Part shown: positions 10,115 to 21,137 of the stretch, in pieces
Layout: the number at the start of each line of letters is the position of its first letter
Position numbering within the stretch: the stretch's first letter is position 1
NCBI RefSeq assembly: GCF_029227915.1
Contig: NC_079881.1
Location: forward strand, 9,672,001 to 9,736,000
Origin: Hydractinia symbiolongicarpus
Lineage: Eukaryota; Cnidaria; Hydrozoa; Anthoathecata; Hydractiniidae
Length of the DNA: 64,000 nucleotides
Reading direction: 5' to 3'
The notes under the pieces: model-generated
Database searches by the model: none
Told to the model about the DNA's origin: nothing
Seen by the model: only the letters and a program-made list of their open reading frames with translations
Position numbers and translations under genes: made by a program

Positions 10115-10245
10115 TTGCCGTTAGTTGTGCCTCGGAAGCACCTATTGGGCGTTTGGAAGCAACGGCACTTCAAATATTTTAGTCATTTGCAAGAAGATAT
10201 TGTAATAACAATGTTCTTCTGAAATGCATCGAATTAGGGCACAGT

Positions 10246-10318
10246 GCCTTGTTAGCGCAGTAGGCAGCGCGTCAGTCTCTTAATCTGAAGGTCGTGAGTT
10301 CGATCCTCACACAGGGCA
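10246..10318 (+). tRNA. Met scaffold with anticodon CTT (U8)
   Basis: One base change (A35 to T) gives loop CTCTTAA and anticodon CTT at 10279-10281, which would read lysine AAG. Everything else is consensus Met, so the gene should still be transcribed. Charging is unknown. Confidence 0.78.
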
Positions 10319-10730
10319 AGGCTTTTAAAAGCCGCAGTGAATCAATGTTTGACGCCTATTACAAAACTAGCAACTCAACAATTATTCCGCCCGGGCTCCA
10401 ACCGGGGAACTTGCGCGTGTGAAGCGCACGTGATAACCGCTACACTACGGAATCCAATGAATTTGGGAACCTATGACGAAGGAAAGCAATACAAGGCTAA
10501 AATAGCTAGAGAAAAAAGCAAAAACATGTCGCTTGTTAGTTGCCAGATTCCGTAGTGTAGTGGTTATCACGTGCGCTTAACACGCGCAAGATCCCCGGTT
10601 CGAGCACGGGCGGAATTATTGATGTTTTCGCGAAGCGAACCTCGGAAAAGCCTCTGTAGGTTCCATGGTGTAATGGTTAGCACTCAGGACTCTGAATCCT
10701 GCGATCCGAGTTCAAGTCTCGGTGGAACCT
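10246..10730. tRNA. U8: Met scaffold-CTT, Val-CAC(-), Val-AAC(+), Gln-CTG
   Basis: Met scaffold 10246-10318; Val(-) 10382-10454, T-arm lesion; Val(+) 10546-10618 followed by a T4 (GATGTTTTCG); Gln 10659-10730. Confidence 0.87.
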
Positions 10731-10861
10731 GTGCCGTTAGTTGTGCCTCGGAAGCACCTATTGGGCGTTTGGAAGCAACGGCACTTCAAATATTGTAGTC
10801 ATTTGCAAGAAGACATTGTAATAACAACGTTCTTCTGAAATGCATCGGATTAGGGCACAGT

Positions 10862-11347
10862 GCCTTGTTAGCGCAGTAGGCAGCGCGTCAGTCTCATGAT
10901 CTGAAGGCCGTGAGTTCGATCCTCACACAGGGCAAGGCTTTTAAAAGCCGCAGTGAATCAAATGTTTGACGCCTATTACAAAACTAGCAACTCAACAATG
11001 ATTCCGCCCGGGCTCGAACCGGGGACCTTGCGCGTGGGAAGCGCACGTGATAACCGCTACATTACGGAATCAAATGAATTTTGGAACCTATGACGAAGGA
11101 AAGCAATACAAGGCTAAAATAGCTAGAGAAAAAAGCAAAAACATGTCGCTTGTTAGTTGCCAGATTCCGTAGTGTAGTGGTTATCACGTGCGCTTAACTC
11201 GCGCAAGGTCCCCGGTTCGAGCACGGGCGGAATCATTGATGTTTCCGCGAAGCGAACCTCGGAAGAGCCTCTGTAGGTTCCATGGTGTAATGGTTAGCAC
11301 TCAGGACTCTGAATTCTGCGATCCGAGTTCAATTCTAGGTTGAACCT
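10862..11347. tRNA. U9: Met-CAT, Val scaffold-CCC(-), Val-AAC(+), Gln-CTG
   Basis: Met 10862-10934 (G37); Val(-) 10999-11071, CCC; Val(+) 11163-11235 (T37, C61 to A); Gln 11276-11347 with several T-arm and acceptor lesions. Confidence 0.86.
10999..11071 (-). tRNA. Val scaffold with anticodon CCC (U9)
   Basis: On the minus strand the loop is TTCCCAC: A35 to C turns CAC into CCC, which would read glycine GGG. The valine identity base A35 is lost. A73 with C35-C36 matches known eukaryotic glycine identity features, so Gly charging or mischarging is conceivable; decay is the plain alternative. Confidence 0.77.
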
Positions 11348-11478
11348 GTGCCGTTAGTTGTGCCTCGGAAGCACCTATTGGGCGTTTGGAAGCAACGGCA
11401 CTTCAAATATTTTAGTCATTTGTAAGAAGACATTGTAATAACAACGTTCTTCTGAAATGCATCGGATTAGGGCACAGT

Positions 11479-11964
11479 GCCTTGTTAGCGCAGTAGGCAG
11501 CGCGTCAGTCTCATAATCTGAAGGTCGTGAGTTCGATCCTCACACAGGACAAGGCTTTTAAAAGCCGCAGTGAATCAAATGTTTGACGCCTATTACAAAA
11601 CTAGCAACTCAACAATGATTCCGCCCGGGCTCGAACCGGGGACCTTGCGCGTGTGAAGCGTACGTGATAACCGCTACACTACGGAATCCAATGAATTTTG
11701 GAACCTATGACGAAGGAAAGCAATACAAGGCTAAAATAGCTAGAGAAAAAAGCAAAAACATGTCGCTTGTTAGTTGCCAGATTCCGTAGTGTAGTGGTTA
11801 TCACGTGCGCTTTACACGCGCAAGGTCCCCGGTTCGAGCCCGGGCGGAATCATTGATGTTTCCGCGAAGCGAACCTCGGAAGAGCCTCTGTAGGTTCCAT
11901 GGTGTAATGGTTAGCACTCAGGACTCTGAATCCTGCGATCCGAGTTCAAGTCTCGGTGGAACCT
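11479..11964. tRNA. U10: Met-CAT, Val-CAC(-), Val-TAC(+), Gln-CTG
   Basis: Met 11479-11551 (acceptor lesion); Val(-) 11616-11688; Val(+) 11780-11852, TAC; Gln 11893-11964. Confidence 0.89.
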
Positions 11965-12095
11965 GTGCTGTTATTTGTGCCTCGGAAGCACCTATTGGGC
12001 GTTTGGAAGCAACGGCACTTCAAATATTTTAGTTATTTGCAAGAAGACATTGTAATAACAACGTTCTTCTGAAATGCATCGGATTAGGGCACAGT

Positions 12096-12168
12096 GCCTT
12101 GTTAGCGCAGTAGGCAGCGCGTCAGTCTCTTAATCTGAAGGTCGTGAGTTCGATCCTCACACAGGGCA
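12096..12168 (+). tRNA. Met scaffold with anticodon CTT (U11)
   Basis: Same single change; CTT at 12129-12131. Confidence 0.78.
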
Positions 12169-12231
12169 AGGCTTTTAAAAGCCGCAGTGAATCAATGTTT
12201 GACGCCTATTACAAAACTAGCAACTCAACAA

Positions 12232-12304
12232 TGATTCCGCCCGGGCTCGAACCGGGGACCTTGCGCGTGGGAAGCGCACGTGATAACCGCTACATTACGG
12301 AATC
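12232..12304 (-). tRNA. Val scaffold with anticodon CCC (U11)
   Basis: Same A35 to C change as U9, otherwise close to consensus. Confidence 0.77.
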
Positions 12305-12711
12305 CAATGAATTTTGGAACCTATGACGAAGGAAAGCAATACAAGGCTAAAAGAGCTAGAGAAAAAAGCAAAAACATGTCGCTTGTTAGTTGCCAGATTC
12401 CGTAGTGTAGTGGTTATCACGTGCGCTTAACTCGCGCAAGGTCCCCGGTTCGAGCACGGGCGGAATCATTGATGTTTCCGCGAAGCGAACCTCGGAAGAG
12501 CCTCTGTAGGTTCCATGGTGTAATGGTTAGCACTCAGGACTCTGAATTCTGCGATCCGAGTTCAATTCTAGGTTGAACCTGTGACGTTAGTTGTGCCTCG
12601 GAAGCACCTATTGGGCGTTTGGAAGCAACGGCACTTCAAATATTTTAGTCATTTGCAAGAAGACATTGTAATAACAACGTTCTTCTGAAATGCATCGGAT
12701 TAGGGCACAGT

Positions 12712-13197
12712 GCCTTGTTAGCGCAGTAGGCAGCGCGTCAGTCTCATAATCTGAAGGTCGTGAGTTCGATCCTCACACAGGGCAAGGCTTTTAAAAGCCG
12801 CAGTGAATCAAATGTTTGACGCCTATTACAAAACTAGCAACTCAACATTGATTCCGCCCGGGCTCGAACCGGGGACCTTGCACGTGTGAAGCGTACGTGA
12901 TAACCGCTACACTACGGAATCCAATGAATTTTGGAACCTATGACGAAGGAAAGCAATACAAGGCTAAAATAGCTAGAGAAAAAAGCAAAAACATGTCGCT
13001 TGTTAGTTGCCAGATTCCGTAGTGTAGTGGTTATCACGTGCGCTTTACACGCGCAAGGTCCCCGGTTTGAGCCCGGGCGGAATCATTGATGTTTCCGCGA
13101 AGCGAACCTCGGAAGAGCCTCTGTAGGTTCCATGGTGTAATGGTTAGCACTCAGGACTCTGAATCCTGCGATCCGAGTTCAAGTCTCGGTGGAACCT
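12712..13197. tRNA. U12: Met-CAT, Val-CAC(-), Val-TAC(+), Gln-CTG
   Basis: Met 12712-12784; Val(-) 12849-12921; Val(+) 13013-13085, TAC; Gln 13126-13197. Confidence 0.89.
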
Positions 13198-13328
13198 GTG
13201 CTGTTATTTGTGCCTCAGAAGCACCTATTGGGCGTTTGGAAGCAACGGCACTTCAAATATTTCAGTTATTTGCAAGAAGACGTTGTAACAACAACGTTCT
13301 TCTGAAATGCATCGGATTAGGGCACAGT

Positions 13329-13401
13329 GCCTTGTTAGCGCAGTAGGCAGCGCGTCAGTCTCTTAATCTGAAGGTCGTGAGTTCGATCCTCACACAGGGC
13401 A
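13329..13401 (+). tRNA. Met scaffold with anticodon CTT (U13)
   Basis: Same single change; CTT at 13362-13364. Confidence 0.78.
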
Positions 13402-13813
13402 AGGCTTTTAAAAGCCGCAGTGAATCAATGTTTGACGCCTATTACAAAACTAGCAACTCAACAATTATTCCGCCCGGGCTTCAACCTGGGAACTTGCGCG
13501 TGTGAAGCGCACGTGATAACCGCTACACTACGGAATCCAATGAATTTGGGAACCTATGACGAAGGAAAGCAATACAAGGCTAAAATAGCTAGAGAAAAAA
13601 GCAAAAACATGTCGCTTGTTAGTTGCCAGATTCCGTAGTGTAGTGGTTATCACGTGCGCTTAACACGCGCAAGATCCCCGGTTTGAGCACGGGCGGAATC
13701 ATTGATGTTTTCGCGAAGCGAACCTCGGAAGAGCCTCTGTAGGTTCCATGGTGTAATGGTTAGCACTCAGGACTCTGAATCCTGCGATTCGAGTTCAAGT
13801 CTCGGTGGAACCT
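13329..13813. tRNA. U13: Met scaffold-CTT, Val-CAC(-), Val-AAC(+), Gln-CTG
   Basis: Met scaffold 13329-13401, CTT; Val(-) 13465-13537, T-arm lesions; Val(+) 13629-13701 followed by a T4; Gln 13742-13813. Near-copy of U8. Confidence 0.87.
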
Positions 13814-13944
13814 GTGCCGTTAGTTGTTCCTCGGAAGCACCTATTGGGCGTTTGGAAGCAACGGCACTTCAAATATTTTAGTCATTTGCAAGAAGACATT
13901 GTAATAACAACGTTCTTCTGAAATCCATCGGATTAGGCCACAGT

Positions 13945-14430
13945 GCCTTGTTAGCGCAGTTGGCAGCGCGTCAGTCTCATGATCTGAAGGCCGTGAGTTC
14001 GATCCTCACACAGGGCAAGGCTTTTAAAAGCCGCAGTGAATCAAATGTTTGACGCCTATTACAAAACTAGCAACTCAACAATGATTCCGCCCGGGCTCGA
14101 ACCGGGGACCTTGCGCGTGGGAAGCGCACGTGATAACCGCTACATTACGGAATCCAATGAATTTTGGAACCTATGACGAAGGAAAGCAATACAAGGCTAA
14201 AATAGCTAGAGGAAAAAGCAAAAACATGTCGCTTGTTAGTTGCCAGATTCCGTAGTGTAGTGGTTATCACGTGCGCTTAACTCGCGCAAGGTCCCCGGTT
14301 CGAGCACGGGCGGAATCATTGATGTTTCCGCGAAGCGAACCTCGGAAGAGCCTCTGTAGGTTCCATGGTGTAATGGTTAGCACTCAGGACTCTGAATTCT
14401 GCGATCCGAGTTCAATTCTAGGTTGAACCT
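13945..14430. tRNA. U14: Met-CAT, Val scaffold-CCC(-), Val-AAC(+), Gln-CTG
   Basis: Met 13945-14017 (G37); Val(-) 14082-14154, CCC; Val(+) 14246-14318 (T37); Gln 14359-14430, degenerate. Near-copy of U9. Confidence 0.86.
14082..14154 (-). tRNA. Val scaffold with anticodon CCC (U14)
   Basis: Same change, in a copy of the U9 block. Confidence 0.77.
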
Positions 14431-14561
14431 GTGCCGTTAGTTGTGCCTCGGAAGCACCTATTGGGCGTTTGGAAGCAACGGCACTTCAAATATTTTAGTC
14501 ATTTGCAAGAAGACATTGTAATAACAACGTTCTTCTGAAATGCATCGGATTAGGGCACAGT

Positions 14562-15315
14562 GCCTTGTTAGCGCAGTAGGCAGCGCGTCAGTTTCATAAT
14601 CTGAAGGTCGTGAGTTCGATCCTCACACAGGGCAAGGCTTTTAAAAGCCGCAGTGAATCAAATGTTTGACGCCTATTACAAAACTAGCAACTCAACAATG
14701 ATTCCGCCCGGGCTCGAACCGGGGACCTTGCGCGTGTGAAGCGTACGTGATAACCGCTACACTACGGAATCCAATGAATTTTGGAACCTATGACGAAGGA
14801 AAGCAATACAAGGCTAAAATAGCTAGAGAAAAAAGCAAAAACATGTCGCTTGTTAGTTGCCAGATTCCGTAGTGTAGTGGTTATCACGTGCGCTTTACAC
14901 GCGCAAGGTCCCCGGTTCGAGCCCGGGCGGAATCATTGATGTTTCCGCGAAGCGAACCTCGGAAGAGCCTCTGTAGGTTCCATGGTGTAATGGTTAGCAC
15001 TCACTGAAGCGCACGTGATAACCGCTACACTACGGAATCCAATGATTTTTGGAACCGATGACGTAGGAAAGCAATACAAGGCTAAAATAGCTAGAGAAAA
15101 AAGCAAAAACATGTCGCTTGTTAGTTGCCAGATTCCGTAGTGTAGTGGTTAACACGTGCGCTTAACACGCGCAAGGTCCCCGGTTCGAGCCCGGACGCAA
15201 TCATTGATGTTTCCGCGAATCGAACCTCGGAAGAGCCTCTGTAGGTTACATGGTGTAATGGTTTGCACTCAGGACTCTGAATCCTGCAATCCGAGTTCAA
15301 GTCTCGGTGGAACCT
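14562..15315. tRNA. U15, rearranged: Met-CAT, Val-CAC(-), Val-TAC(+), truncated Gln and Val(-), Val-AAC(+), Gln-CTG
   Basis: Met 14562-14634 (T32); Val(-) 14699-14771; Val(+) 14863-14935, TAC; Gln truncated 14976-15004; joined to a Val(-) remnant to 15039; Val(+) 15131-15203, AAC, degenerate 3' acceptor; Gln 15244-15315. The join removes the end of one unit and the start of the next, including a Met gene. Confidence 0.86.
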
Positions 15316-15447
15316 GTGCCGTTAGTTGTGCCTCGGAAGCACCTATTGGGCGTTTGGAAGCTACGGCACTTCAAATATTTTAGTCATTTTGCAAGAACAC
15401 GTTGTAATAACAACGTTCTTCTGAAATGCATCGGATTAGGGCACAGT

Positions 15448-15520
15448 GCCTTGTTAGCGCAGTAGGCAGCGCGTCTGTCTCAGAATCTGAAGGTCGTGAG
15501 TTCGATCCTCACACAGGGCA
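15448..15520 (+). tRNA. Met scaffold with anticodon CAG (U16)
   Basis: The loop is CTCAGAA in place of CTCATAA (CAG at 15481-15483), and A29 is changed to T, which breaks one anticodon-stem pair. CAG would read leucine CUG. The gene lacks the long variable arm of tRNA-Leu and has lost the CAU that MetRS needs, so charging is uncertain. It may be a pseudogene. Confidence 0.75.
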
Positions 15521-15933
15521 AGGCTTTTAAAAGCCAAAGTGAATCAAATGTTTGACGCCTCTTACAAAACTAGCAACTGAACAATGATTCTGCCCGTGCT
15601 CGAACCGGGGACCTTGCGCGTGTGAAGCGCACGTGATAACCGCTACACTACGGAATCCAATGAATTTTGGAACCTATGACGAAGGAAATCAATACAAGGC
15701 TAAAATAGCTAGAGAAAAAAGCAAAAACATGTCCTTTTTTAGTTGCCAGCTTCCGTAGTGTAGTGGTTATCACGTGCGCTTTACACGCGCAAGGTCCCCG
15801 GTTCGAGCCCGGGCGGAATCATTGACGTTTCCGCAAAGCGAACCTCGAAAGAGCCTCTGTAGGTTCCATGGTGTAATGGTTAGCACTCAGGACTCTGAAT
15901 CCTGCGATCCGAGTTCAAGTCTCGGTGGAACCT
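15448..15933. tRNA. U16: Met scaffold-CAG, Val-CAC(-), Val-TAC(+), Gln-CTG
   Basis: Met scaffold 15448-15520, CAG; Val(-) 15585-15657; Val(+) 15749-15821, TAC, A2 to C in the acceptor; Gln 15862-15933. Confidence 0.87.
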
Positions 15934-16064
15934 GTGCCGTTTGTTGTGCCTCGGAAGCACCTATTGGGCGTTTGGAAGCAACGGCATTTCAAATATTTTA
16001 GTCATTTGCAAGAAGACATTGTAATAACAACGTTCTTCTGAAATGCATCTGATTAGGGCACAGT

Positions 16065-16137
16065 GCCTTGTTAGCGCAGTAGGCAGCGCGTCTGTCTCAG
16101 AATCTGAAGGTCGTGAGTTCGATCCTCACACAGGGCA
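16065..16137 (+). tRNA. Met scaffold with anticodon CAG (U17)
   Basis: Same paired changes as U16; CAG at 16098-16100. Confidence 0.75.
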
Positions 16138-16549
16138 AGGCTTTTAAAAGCCGCAGTGAATCAAATGTTTGACGCCTATTACAAAACTAGCAACTCAACA
16201 ATGATTCCGCCGGGCTCGAACCGGGGACCTTACGCGTGTGAAGCGCACGTGATAACCGCTACACTACGGAATCCAATCAATTTTAGAACCGATGACGAAG
16301 GAAAGCAATACAAGGCTAAAATAGCTAGAGAAAAAAGCAAAAACCTGTCCTTTTTTAGTTGCCAGCTTCCGTAGTGTAGTGGTTATCACGTGCGCTTAAC
16401 ACGCGCAAGGTCCCCGGTTCGAGCCCGGGCGGAATCATTGATGTGTCCGCAAAGCGAACCTCGAAAGAGCCTCTGTAGGTTCCATGGTGTAATGGTTAGC
16501 ACTCAGGACTCTGAATCCTGCGATCCGAGTTCAAGTCTCGGTGGAACCT
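16065..16549. tRNA. U17: Met scaffold-CAG, Val-CAC(-), Val-AAC(+), Gln-CTG
   Basis: Met scaffold 16065-16137, CAG; Val(-) 16202-16273, one base deleted; Val(+) 16365-16437; Gln 16478-16549. Confidence 0.87.
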
Positions 16550-16680
16550 GTGCCGTTTGTTGTGCCTCGGAAGCACCTATTGGGCGTTTGGAAGCAACGG
16601 CATTTCAAATATTTTAGTCATTTGCAAGAAGACATTGTAATAACAACGTTCTTCTGAAATGCATCTGATTAGGGCACAGT

Positions 16681-17166
16681 GCCATGTTAGCGCAGTAGGC
16701 AGCGCGTCAGTCTCATAATCTGAAGGTCGTGAGTTCGATCCTCACACAGGGCAAGGCTTTTAAAAGCTGCAGTGAATCAAATGTTTGACGCCTATTACAA
16801 AACTAGCAACTCAACAATGATTCCGCCCGGGCTCGAACCGGGGACCTTGCGCGTGTGAAGCGCACGTGATAACCGCTACACTACGGAATCCAATGAATTT
16901 TGGAACCGATGACGTAGGAAAGCAATACAAGGCTAAAATAGCTAGAGAAAAAAGCAAAAACATGTCGCTTGTTAGTTGCCAGATTCCGTAGTGTAGTGGT
17001 TATTACGTGCGCTTAACACGCGCAAGGTCCCCGGTTCGAGCCCGGACGCAATCATTGATGTTTCCGCGAATCGAACCTCGGAAGAGCCTCTGTAGGTTCC
17101 ATGGTGTAATGGTTAGCACTCAGGACTCTGAATCCTGCGATCCGAGTTCAAGTCTCGGTGGAACCT
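16681..17166. tRNA. U18: Met-CAT, Val-CAC(-), Val-AAC(+), Gln-CTG
   Basis: Met 16681-16753 (acceptor change near the 5' end); Val(-) 16818-16890; Val(+) 16982-17054, degenerate 3' acceptor; Gln 17095-17166. Confidence 0.88.
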
Positions 17167-17298
17167 GTGCCGTTAGTTGTGCCTCGGAAGCACCTATTGG
17201 GCGTTTGGAAGCTACGGCACTTCAAATATTTTGGCCATTTTGCAAGAAGACGTTGTAATAACAACGTTCTTCTGAAATGCATCGGATTAGGGCACAGT

Positions 17299-17371
17299 GC
17301 CTTGTTAGCGCAGTAGGCATCGCGTCTGTCTCAGAATCTGAAGGTCGTGAGTTCGATCCTCACACAGGGCA
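17299..17371 (+). tRNA. Met scaffold with anticodon CAG (U19)
   Basis: Same changes; CAG at 17332-17334. It also has a D-arm change (GGCATCGC). Confidence 0.73.
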
Positions 17372-17784
17372 AGGCTTTTAAAAGCCGAAGTGAATCAAAT
17401 GTTTGACGCCTCTTACAAAACTAGCAACTGAACAATGATTCCGCCCGTGCTCGAACCGGGGACCTTGCGCTTGTGAAGCGCACGTGATAACCGCTACACT
17501 ACGGAATCCAATGAATTTTGGAACCTATGACGAAGGAAATCAATACAAGGCTAAAATAGCTAGAGAAAAAAGCAAAAACATGTCCTTTTTTAGTTGCCAG
17601 CTTCCGTAGTGTAGTGGTTATCACGTGCGCTTAACACGCGCAAGGTCCCCGGTTCGAGCCCGGGCGGAATCATTGATGTTTCCGCAAAGCGAACCTCGAA
17701 AGAGCCTCTGTAGGTTCCATGGTGTAATGGTTAGCACTCAGGACTCTGAATCCTGCGATCCGAGTTCAAGTCTCGGTGGAACCT
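17299..17784. tRNA. U19: Met scaffold-CAG, Val-CAC(-), Val-AAC(+), Gln-CTG
   Basis: Met scaffold 17299-17371, CAG; Val(-) 17436-17508; Val(+) 17600-17672; Gln 17713-17784. Lies exactly 1851 bp (three units) after U16. Confidence 0.87.
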
Positions 17785-17915
17785 GTGCCGTTTGTTGTGC
17801 CTCGGAAGCACCTATTGGGCGTTTGGAAGCAACGGCATTTCAAATATTTTAGTCATTTGCAAGAAGACATTGTAATAACAACGCTCTTCTGAAATGCATC
17901 TGATTAGGGCACAGT

Positions 17916-17988
17916 GCCTTGTTAGCGCAGTAGGCAGCGCGTCAGTCTTATAATCTGAAGGTCGTGAGTTCGATCCTCACACAGGGCA
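17916..17988 (+). tRNA. Met scaffold with anticodon TAT (U20)
   Basis: C34 to T gives loop CTTATAA and anticodon TAT at 17949-17951, which would read isoleucine AUA. The rest is consensus Met. Normal eukaryotic tRNA-Ile(TAT) genes usually have an intron; this one has none. Confidence 0.77.
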
Positions 17989-18400
17989 AGTCTTATAAAG
18001 CCGCAGTGAATCAAATGTTTGACGCCTATTACAAAACTAGCAACTCAACAATGATTCCGCCCGGGCACGAACCGGGGACCTTGCGCGTGTGAAGCGCACG
18101 TGATAACCGCTACACTACGGAATCCAATGAATTTTGGAACCGATGACGTAGGAAAGCAATACAAGGCTAAAATAGCTAGAGAAAAAAGCAAAAACATGTC
18201 GCTTGTTAGTTGCCAGATTGCGTAGTGTAGTGGTTATCACGTGCGCTTAACACGCGCAAGGTCCCCGGTTCGAGCCCGGACGGAATCATTGATGTTTCCG
18301 CGAATCGAACCTCGGAAGAGCCTCTGTAGGTTCCATGGTGTAATGGTTAGCACTCAGGACTCTGAATCCTGCGATCCGAGTTCAAGTCTCGGTGGAACCT
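17916..18400. tRNA. U20: Met scaffold-TAT, Val-CAC(-), Val-AAC(+), Gln-CTG
   Basis: Met scaffold 17916-17988, TAT; Val(-) 18052-18124; Val(+) 18216-18288; Gln 18329-18400. The palindrome after Met is damaged (AAGTCTTATAAAGC). Confidence 0.87.
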
Positions 18401-18531
18401 GTGCCGTTAGTTGTGCCTCGGAAGCACCTATTGGGCGTTTGGAAGCTACGGCACTTCAAATATTTTAGTCATTTGCAAGAAGACATTGTAATAACAACGT
18501 TCTTCTGAAATGCATCGGATTAGGGCACAGT

Positions 18532-19017
18532 GCCTTGTTAGCGCAGTAGGCAGCGCGTCAGTCTCATGATCTGAAGGCCGTGAGTTCGATTCTCACACAG
18601 GGCAAGGCTTTTAAAAGCCGCAGTGAATCAAATGTTTGACGCCTATTACAAAACTAGCAACTCAACAATGATTCCGCCCGGGCTCGAACCGGGGACCTTG
18701 CTCGTGTGAAGCGCACGTGATAACCGCTACACTACGGAATTCAATTAATTTTGGAACCGATGACGAAGGAAAGCAATACAAGGCTAAAATAGCTAGAGAA
18801 AAAATCAAAAACATGTCGCTTGTTATTTGCCAGATTCCGTAGTGTAGTGGTTATCACGTGCGCTTAACACGCGCAAGGTCCCCGGTTCGAGCACGGGCGG
18901 AATCATTGATGTTTCCGCGAATCGAACCTCGGAAGAGCCTCTGTAGGTTCCATGGTGTAATGGTTAGCACTCAGGACTCTGAATCCTGCGATCCGAGTTC
19001 AAGTCTCGGTGGAACCT
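18532..19017. tRNA. U21: Met-CAT, Val-CAC(-), Val-AAC(+), Gln-CTG
   Basis: Met 18532-18604 (G37); Val(-) 18669-18741; Val(+) 18833-18905 (C61 to A); Gln 18946-19017. Confidence 0.88.
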
Positions 19018-19149
19018 GTGCCGTTAGTTGTGCCTCGGAAGCACCTATTGGGCGTTTGGAAGCTACGGCACTTCAAATATTTTAGTCATTTTGCAAGAAG
19101 ACGTTGTAATAACAACGTTCTTCTGAAATGCATCGGATTAGGGCACAGT

Positions 19150-19222
19150 GCCTTGTTAGCGCAGTAGGCAGCGCGTCTGTCTCAGAATCTGAAGGTCGTG
19201 AGTTCGATCCTCACACAGGGCA
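19150..19222 (+). tRNA. Met scaffold with anticodon CAG (U22)
   Basis: CAG at 19183-19185, otherwise close to consensus. Confidence 0.75.
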
Positions 19223-19635
19223 AGGCTTTTAAAAGCCGAAGTGAATCAAATGTTTGACGCCTCTTACAAAACTAGCAACTAAACAATGATTCCGCCCGTG
19301 CTCGAACCGGGGACGTTGCGCTTGTGAAGCGCACGTGATAACCGCTACACTACGGAATCCAATGAATTTTGGAACCTATGACGAAGGAAATCAATACAAG
19401 GCTAAAATAGCTAGAGAAAAAAGCAAAAACATGTCCTTTTTTAGTTGCCAGCTTCCGTAGTGTAGTGGTTATCACGTGCGCTTAACACGCGCAAGGTCCC
19501 CGGTTCGAGCCCGGGCGGAATCATTGATGTTTCCGCAAAGCGAACCTCGAAAGAGCCTCTGTAGGTTCCATGGTGTAATGGTTAGCACTCAGGACTCTGA
19601 ATCCTGCGATCGGAGTTCAAGTCTCGGTGGAACTT
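19150..19635. tRNA. U22: Met scaffold-CAG, Val-CAC(-), Val-AAC(+), Gln-CTG
   Basis: Met scaffold 19150-19222, CAG; Val(-) 19287-19359; Val(+) 19451-19523; Gln 19564-19635. Again 1851 bp after U19. Confidence 0.87.
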
Positions 19636-19766
19636 GTGCCGTTTGTTGTGCCTCGGAAGCACCTATTGGGCGTTTGGAAGCAACGGCATTTCAAATATTT
19701 TAGTCATTTGCAAGAAGACATTGTAATAACAACGTTCTTCTGAAATGCATCTGATTAGGGCACAGT

Positions 19767-19839
19767 GCCTTGTTAGCGCAGTAGGCAGCGCGTCTGTCTC
19801 AGAATCTGAAGGTCGTGAGTTCGATCCTCACACAGGGCA
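19767..19839 (+). tRNA. Met scaffold with anticodon CAG (U23)
   Basis: CAG at 19800-19802. Confidence 0.75.
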
Positions 19840-20251
19840 AGGCTTTTAAAAGCCGAAGTGAATCAAATGTTTGACGCCTCTTACAAAACTAGCAACTGAA
19901 CAATGATTCCGCCCGTGCTCGAACCGGGGACCTTGCGCGTGTGAAGCGCACGTGATAACCGCTACACTACGGAATCCAATGAATTTTGGAACCTATGACG
20001 AAGGAAATCAATACAAGGCTAAAATAGCTAGAGAAAAAAGCAAAAAATGTCGCTTGTTAGTTGCCAGATTCCGTAGTGTAGTGGTTATCACGTGCGCTTT
20101 ACACGTGCAAGGTCCCCGGTTCGAGCCCGGGCGGAATCATTGATGTTTCCGCGAAGCGAACCTCGGAAGAGCCTCTGTAGGTTCCATGGTGTAATGGTTA
20201 GCACTCAGGACTCTGAATCCTGCGATCCGAGTTCAAGTCTCGGTAGAACCT
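19767..20251. tRNA. U23: Met scaffold-CAG, Val-CAC(-), Val-TAC(+), Gln-CTG
   Basis: Met scaffold 19767-19839, CAG; Val(-) 19904-19976; Val(+) 20067-20139, TAC; Gln 20180-20251. Confidence 0.87.
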
Positions 20252-20383
20252 GTGCCGTTAGTTGTGCCTCGGAAGCACCTATTGGGCGTTTGGAAGCTAC
20301 GGCACTTCAAGTATTTTAGTCATTTTGCAAGAAGACGTTGTAATAACAACGTTCTTCTGAAATGCATCGGATTAGGGCACAGT

Positions 20384-20456
20384 GCCTTGTTAGCGCAGTA
20401 GGCATCGCGTCTGTCTCAGAATCTGAAGGTCGTGAGTTCGATCCTCACACAGGGCA
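20384..20456 (+). tRNA. Met scaffold with anticodon CAG (U24)
   Basis: CAG at 20417-20419, with the D-arm change also seen in U19. Confidence 0.73.
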
Positions 20457-20869
20457 AGGCTTTTAAAAGCCGAAGTGAATCAAATGTTTGACGCCTCTTA
20501 CAAAACTAGCAACTGAACAATGATTCCGCCCGTGCTCGAACCGGGGACCTTGCGCTTGTGAAGCGCACGTGATAACCGCTACACTACGGAATCCAATGAA
20601 TTTTGGAACCTATGACGAAGGAAAGCAATGCAAGGCTAAAATAGCTAGAGAAAAAATCAAAAACATGTCGCTTGTTATTTGCCAGATTCCGTAGTGTAGT
20701 GGTTATCACGTGCGCTTAACACGCGCAAGATCCCCGGTTCGAGCACGGGCGGAATCATTGATGTTTTCGCGAAGCGAACCTCGGAAGAGCCTCTGTAGGT
20801 TCCATGGTGTAATGGTTAGCACTCAGGACTCTGAATCCTGCGATCCGAGTTCAAGTCTCGGTGGAACCT
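20384..20869. tRNA. U24: Met scaffold-CAG, Val-CAC(-), Val-AAC(+), Gln-CTG
   Basis: Met scaffold 20384-20456, CAG; Val(-) 20521-20593; Val(+) 20685-20757, followed by T4; Gln 20798-20869. Its right half matches U8 and begins a copied block. Confidence 0.87.
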
Positions 20870-21137
20870 GTGCCGTTAGTTGTGCCTCGGAAGCACCTAT
20901 TGGGCGTTTGGAAGCAACGGCACTTCAAATATTGTAGTCATTTGCAAGAAGACATTGTAATAACAACGTTCTTCTGAAATGCATCGGATTAGGGCACAGT
21001 GCCTTGTTAGCGCAGTAGGCAGCGCGTCAGTCTCATGATCTTAAGGCCGTGAGTTCGATCCTCACACAGGGCAAGGCTTTTAAAAGCCGCAGTGAATCAA
21101 ATGTTTGATGCCTATTACAAAACTAGCAACTCAACAA

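Larger units (their letters stand above)
12096..12580. tRNA. U11: Met scaffold-CTT, Val scaffold-CCC(-), Val-AAC(+), Gln-CTG
   Basis: Met scaffold 12096-12168, CTT; Val(-) 12232-12304, CCC; Val(+) 12396-12468 (T37); Gln 12509-12580, degenerate T-arm. It looks like a hybrid of U8-type and U9-type units. Confidence 0.86.

Noticed and set aside
10337-10555. 72-residue frames over Val(-) and its upstream spacer, and minus-strand 65-95-residue frames such as 37911-38198
   Set aside because: Shadows of tRNA and spacer sequence; present only when small indels open the frame.
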